A DNA stretch of 64,000 bases from Hygrocybe punicea. Its lineage: Eukaryota; Basidiomycota; Agaricomycetes; Agaricales; Hygrophoraceae. The position numbers were made by a program, and so were the translations under genes. The DNA is taken from the NCBI GenBank assembly GCA_963556145.1, contig OY744465.1:1922001-1986000 (forward strand), in the 5' to 3' direction. The notes under the pieces were generated by a model, which saw only the letters and a program-made list of their open reading frames with translations, was not told the origin of the DNA and made no database searches. This document shows positions 62,401-64,000 of this stretch, one piece after another; position 1 is the first letter of the stretch, and every line of letters begins with the position of its first letter.

Positions 62401-63999
62401 CGGTCCAGTAAACAAGATAGCCAGGACATCATCAAGATCATCAACAGGTGGGGGTAATGCTTGATACACCTTTGGGATCGGTGACTGGAAAGCAACAACA
62501 TGTGATGTCATCTTCCTCATGCCTGATGCCACTCGCACAAAACAACAGTTGTGACGTACACGAGCTATAATCAACTTTTCAACAAACCGAAGGTCTGCAA
62601 GTTCCTTTGGCACACAACCTAGCCAAAGCCCCCTTGCTAGGGCAAGAAGGGGAACATTTCCTTTTCTAACACAGCTTCGACAGGTACCACAAATCTTATC
62701 ACATTGGTAATCTAGAACAGGTCCTTTATATTCTCGAATTTTCTCTCTCAATTTTTTTCTTTCAATCCTCGTTACTCCTGGAGCTTCAAGAACACTAAGC
62801 ATGCCTTTTACACTTTTCAATCGGCTCAAATTGCTTAATGGTATGAGCTCACCACACACAGCACAGCCTGACTCTTCAAATGTACTAGGCATTGAGTCAC
62901 CACAAAAGTCTGACACAACTGTATGTGCTAGTTCTTGAGACAAAGGAGGAGGAGGAAAGAAACACTCCACTTCCTCTGCTTTCTTGGCAGCATATACAGC
63001 ACGTTGTCCTTCATGTTTTTTGTCTAATTTTTGGTCAGACAAGGCAGCAGGCTTGAGCTTCCATTGTTGGGGTTTTGCTCCCTGCTTTATTGAAAAGACA
63101 CTAACATATGAATTGCAGCTCACACAGTGGTGGTCTTCAAAGTATGTCAGTAAATTTGCTTTAGGTACATGAGAGCCAATAGAAATATGATGGATGTGAG
63201 CAAGTTTATGCACCATTCGAACAGGAATATATGGAATGAGGTTAAGCAATGGTACATTTGCATGAATAAACTTCTGCATGACAGGATATGACCTCAAACC
63301 ATCATTGTCAAGGTGATCAACAAAAGTGAAAACAGAATTTGGATTTATGTTATCATCACTGCTTTGAATAAATGGCAAGATTTCACTGGCAGGAAATAGA
63401 TGTGACCTCCCCCCACCAACAAGAACTACATGTTTGTCTTGACCTTGAATTATCATTTCCTGTTGAGGCACACTGAGAGAGGAAGAGCATTTACATTTGG
63501 CATGAAATAATGCAAAACATGGTAAGTGTGAGGGAAAATAATGTTGAATTATCTCAAAAGTGTAATGTGGTCGACAGAGTGACAGCAGATCTTGTGTGAC
63601 AAATAACCAGTGTAGATTGAGGCTAGGAGGCAGTCGATGTCCTGCCAAATGAAAAGCTTCCAAGGTTGAAGGGAGCAAGCCTTTCTTCTTGCCAGCATAC
63701 TTACACAGTTTTGAAATGCTTGCAGGGGAATTTGAACGTGCAAGCAGCGCACAGTAATCATGGCAAAACATCAGATTCCGTTTTAAAACAAGTGATAGTG
63801 TGCAACACTCAGAAGCAACATTGTGTTCTGGTACAAGAAGGAACTGAATTGCACATATGTAGAGTTGTGCATATAATTGATGCACGAATGAAACCCACAT
63901 CATCCTATATTCAGTTTTAATGGGGTTGGTCAAAGGAAACTCATGGGGGGCAAATAACGGAGACCCCTGAGGGGTAATTGACTGGTAAATTGTGATCAA
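56488..63999 (-). CDS. Helitron Rep-helicase polyprotein with C-terminal USP-like protease domain (N terminus off window)
   Basis: An uninterrupted frame of 2503 codons, open at the window edge with no certain start. Estimated positions from that edge: Cys-rich zinc segment (CDKICGTCRSCVRKG, 435); a fungal Helitron N region (ELADLRFVEKLIIARVR, 470); Helitron-like N domain (MFPWLFPYGMGG, 680); Rep HUH motif LTLHLHMLIW (908) and Rep tyrosines YVSDYITK (1115); PIF1-type helicase with Walker A GGMGGTGKTQIL (1630) and Walker B IFFDEVSML (1710), ending QGKTRPF and YTALSRSAS. Near the C terminus GTCWSNNSCAYDS (2248) and GVIYHGDVHFTS..GHVWFHDG (2463) look like the Cys and His boxes of a ubiquitin-specific-protease-like fold. 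Rep nicks and joins DNA and the helicase unwinds it in rolling-circle transposition. No stop or frameshift is seen, unlike most neighbours. Confidence 0.9.
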   Translation of the reverse strand: MITIYQSITPQGSPLFAPHEFPLTNPIKTEYRMMWVSFVHQLYAQLYICAIQFLLVPEHNVASECCTLSLVLKRNLMFCHDYCALLARSNSPASISKLCKYAGKKKGLLPSTLEAFHLAGHRLPPSLNLHWLFVTQDLLSLCRPHYTFEIIQHYFPSHLPCFALFHAKCKCSSSLSVPQQEMIIQGQDKHVVLVGGGRSHLFPASEILPFIQSSDDNINPNSVFTFVDHLDNDGLRSYPVMQKFIHANVPLLNLIPYIPVRMVHKLAHIHHISIGSHVPKANLLTYFEDHHCVSCNSYVSVFSIKQGAKPQQWKLKPAALSDQKLDKKHEGQRAVYAAKKAEEVECFFPPPPLSQELAHTVVSDFCGDSMPSTFEESGCAVCGELIPLSNLSRLKSVKGMLSVLEAPGVTRIERKKLREKIREYKGPVLDYQCDKICGTCRSCVRKGNVPLLALARGLWLGCVPKELADLRFVEKLIIARVRHNCCFVRVASGMRKMTSHVVAFQSPIPKVYQALPPPVDDLDDVLAILFTGPCKPTEKDFERTPLLVRRNHVARALEWLKLNHADYHDLDIAYDNLSRYPENGPPVSVEYRHRETNKVPEGTSVFDNDCEDGTEHGDCPFVVHGLAGEHLDTKTINSLKGIALRHLNSEGKMLAIGHSSKYESIYKNPELYPQMFPWLFPYGMGGIGSTSLSDNEHKRHLLMYHDKRFQMDIYFPFVAFSHAQVKASSTGGFLLADKAKFGEISRRLLSVDQTVLSSLAKRLSDGEIVKPVSQEEKDCYQVVRDLDHVGAKVSGSTTSKKFMRNEIWSLISYCGAPSWYITLSPADVKHPICLYFADTKEKFDPAIRSSDERIRLITKNPVAGARFFHLMINLFIKHVLGVNSDHPGIYGETSAYYGTVEQQGRLTLHLHMLIWIRGCLTPQEIRKRILDPSSDFQKKIVEYLESTHMGEFLTGSQDEVLKNIQEASESAKYLDPTQTLPEAPPSSCSEKCGSCDMCQALRMWEDRFKSVVDDILAKSNIHHCSTNRNKDGSQNKSRQYVGCLDNKWGKCKARFPRPLFSHTEVDPETGALNMKKAEPMINTITPLLTYLTRSNTDVTSLKSGTAIKGVILYVSDYITKIALKTYVIFDTVRAIFQKNSEMLGSSETQKEKARRLMTKIVNNLSAKMEIGSPMACLYLLQNPDHYTNYHFAPFFWQTYVHEARKAWNSEDNLEQAEKVALIKRRGAIIGLSPVYDYIYRPKELADMCLYDWISRCKREKFSKPKASQKDCTAEFVTDGNDKYDVFKDDTDVSDTQHDRNSVSTTSLEANIVDHSELKSDVTTNSCSPAGLFAFLSTHPLQNSHGTQCVQEKSAQIPTFIGATLPRCDQGDREYYCSAMLSLFKPWQSGFDLKTKDQSWDESFLAYKFSCRQVELMENFNIRYECLDARDDFHAQLRKGSTILPSWSEGYDLTMDHDDDILHELDNHKDDDKFAMLCGEFDADFTAIGKREIKRQHDMATMQAVMTQTGWTEAVLAEPFRVEVTPPDIIQSGSQWKAAVQKKRQDLLERHAENLPCNVNSQLPTHTSLSHNVVKIVDKSYLEKNCQSGTLRLAIDSVVEEFHLNQEQQRAFKIVSHHAFIDSSDQLKMYIGGMGGTGKTQILKALVQLFKTKKERHRFVIVAPTGSAAALLAGSTYHYMFGLNEKTDECISSKQLAQLRSRMQGVDYIFFDEVSMLSCRDMYRISARMAKIFNETELPWGGLNMIFAGDFAQLPPAIGKENASLYSRSVGASSTNLLDQEAAIGKALWHQVTTVVILCENMRQRLQTKEDAQLRLALTNMRYKACTAEDIVFLRTRISSNIPGRVSVKHKEFRQVSIITAFNIHKDEINRLGSLRFSKETSQPLVDFFSEDSITSSQERKKGQKFSHHKAKKLHVLSDSVQNILWNQPHSSNAKCIPGKLSLCVGMPVMIRNNSATELCITRGQEGTVYCWQSMKGSKGQRILDTLFVKLINPPQSVHFDGLPENVVPIARTNVTVDCALPNDSSITVSRSQVEVLPNFSMTDYSSQGKTRPFNAVDLNNSQSHQSYYTALSRSASASGTVILQGFDARKITGGASGALRQEFRELELLDEIVRLRYEGKLPNSVTGDKRNTLIQTFRDWKGEYYVPAKVHKAIHWNKSDLFIVNSDENNIPWKILGKKQIVPKIVTPKSCFISEQVTSLEKLAKHSITKRKISGSHVAPQKKRLKISHTNVDSPEISINIPVGTCWSNNSCAYDSVISVFYDIWQGDKITWSNSFRSLNPQFLGILVDGFSCHSNGEYSLEDVRDYLRRHLHRHSPVSFPWGVITSISALLSALLHTEIPILSSCISCPQHHPVSRQRAASCNCHIEVGRIDFESIQDEIDLFLISLGSKCTVRNDFLIRKFSFVNAPEILTFAVSATTTTVNHNLTVPVEGQAEPSQYCLRGVIYHGDVHFTSRIISPAGHVWFHDGIVTGRTTEYEGMLEDVVLTVCRSKQPCVLIYVLM

Positions 64000-64000
64000 A

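Larger units (their letters stand above)
56332..64000 (-). mobile_element. Helitron (autonomous type), 3' end in window, 5' end beyond it
   Basis: It carries a Rep/helicase ORF (56488-63999). Beyond its stop on the minus strand is an 18-base hairpin (56339-56356: GCCGTGC and GCACGGC-like arms with one bulge), followed by CCT and CTAG (complement 56332-56335). A hairpin before CTRR is the usual Helitron 3' end. The following base is C rather than the usual T, so the exact end is uncertain. The left end of the element (5' TC) is outside the window. Confidence 0.7.

Overview
The window looks like repeat-rich DNA from a filamentous basidiomycete, most likely an Agaricomycete. The grounds are short (about 50 base) spliceosomal introns with GTAAGT-type donors and CTAAC/CTGAC branch sites, and transposase and integrase families that I know mainly from mushrooms. 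No bacterial operon, rRNA gene or intact tRNA gene is visible. I found only one convincing intact host gene.

Layout. 1-6.1 kb: an old non-autonomous LTR element (A), with a second LTR element (B, minus strand) and two hAT-like elements nested in it. 6.1-11.4 kb: a broken copy of the Spt5 C-terminal repeat region, two large inverted repeats and a foldback MITE. 11.4-13.9 kb: a third LTR element of the A/B kind (C) with a nested hAT-like MITE. 14-15.8 kb: low-complexity sequence and a broken F-box/LRR-like gene. 16-18.5 kb: a pogo-type DNA transposon with a decayed transposase. 18.6-19.8 kb: a hAT-like element with a foldback MITE inside. 20.3-21.7 kb: an Hsp70 pseudogene containing a solo LTR and a local inversion. 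22.3-24.6 kb: another small LTR element. 25.3-37.6 kb: a tyrosine-recombinase (DIRS/Ngaro type) retrotransposon, split by a nearly intact 7.1 kb chromodomain Gypsy element (29964-37110) with a 5-base target duplication. 37.6-45.8 kb: LTR ends, low-complexity DNA, a decayed DDE transposase and hAT-like ends. 46-47.7 kb: a broken integrase-type gene. 47.7-53.9 kb: Copia remnants interrupted by a 5.1 kb hAT-like element, which carries a very young LTR element (D) and the 5' part of a BiP/Kar2 gene. 54.7-55.9 kb: an intact secreted repeat protein with Kex2 sites. 56.3-64 kb: a Helitron with a 2503-codon open frame running off the window.

Main points of interest: (1) a Kex2-processed-repeat peptide precursor gene with five almost identical 70-residue repeats; (2) a tripartite palindrome (CCTCGCRAA, TCAATTGA and TTYGCGAGG at constant spacing) found at about ten places inside hAT-like elements and low-complexity regions that otherwise share little; (3) a Gypsy element whose sequence predicts Tf1-like self-priming, a -1 gag/pol shift, an ASCH-like domain fused after the chromodomain, and an extra ORF running through U3 and ending inside the LTR TATA box; (4) a hAT-like element that has captured the 5' end of a BiP gene, introns included.

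LTR divergence gives a relative order of insertion: D (no differences) is youngest, then the Gypsy element (about 1 percent), B (about 3 percent) and A (about 7 percent). Many stop codons in the decayed genes are TGA where the families have arginine, as expected from C-to-T decay at CGA codons. All family names come from reading motifs by eye; no database search was run.
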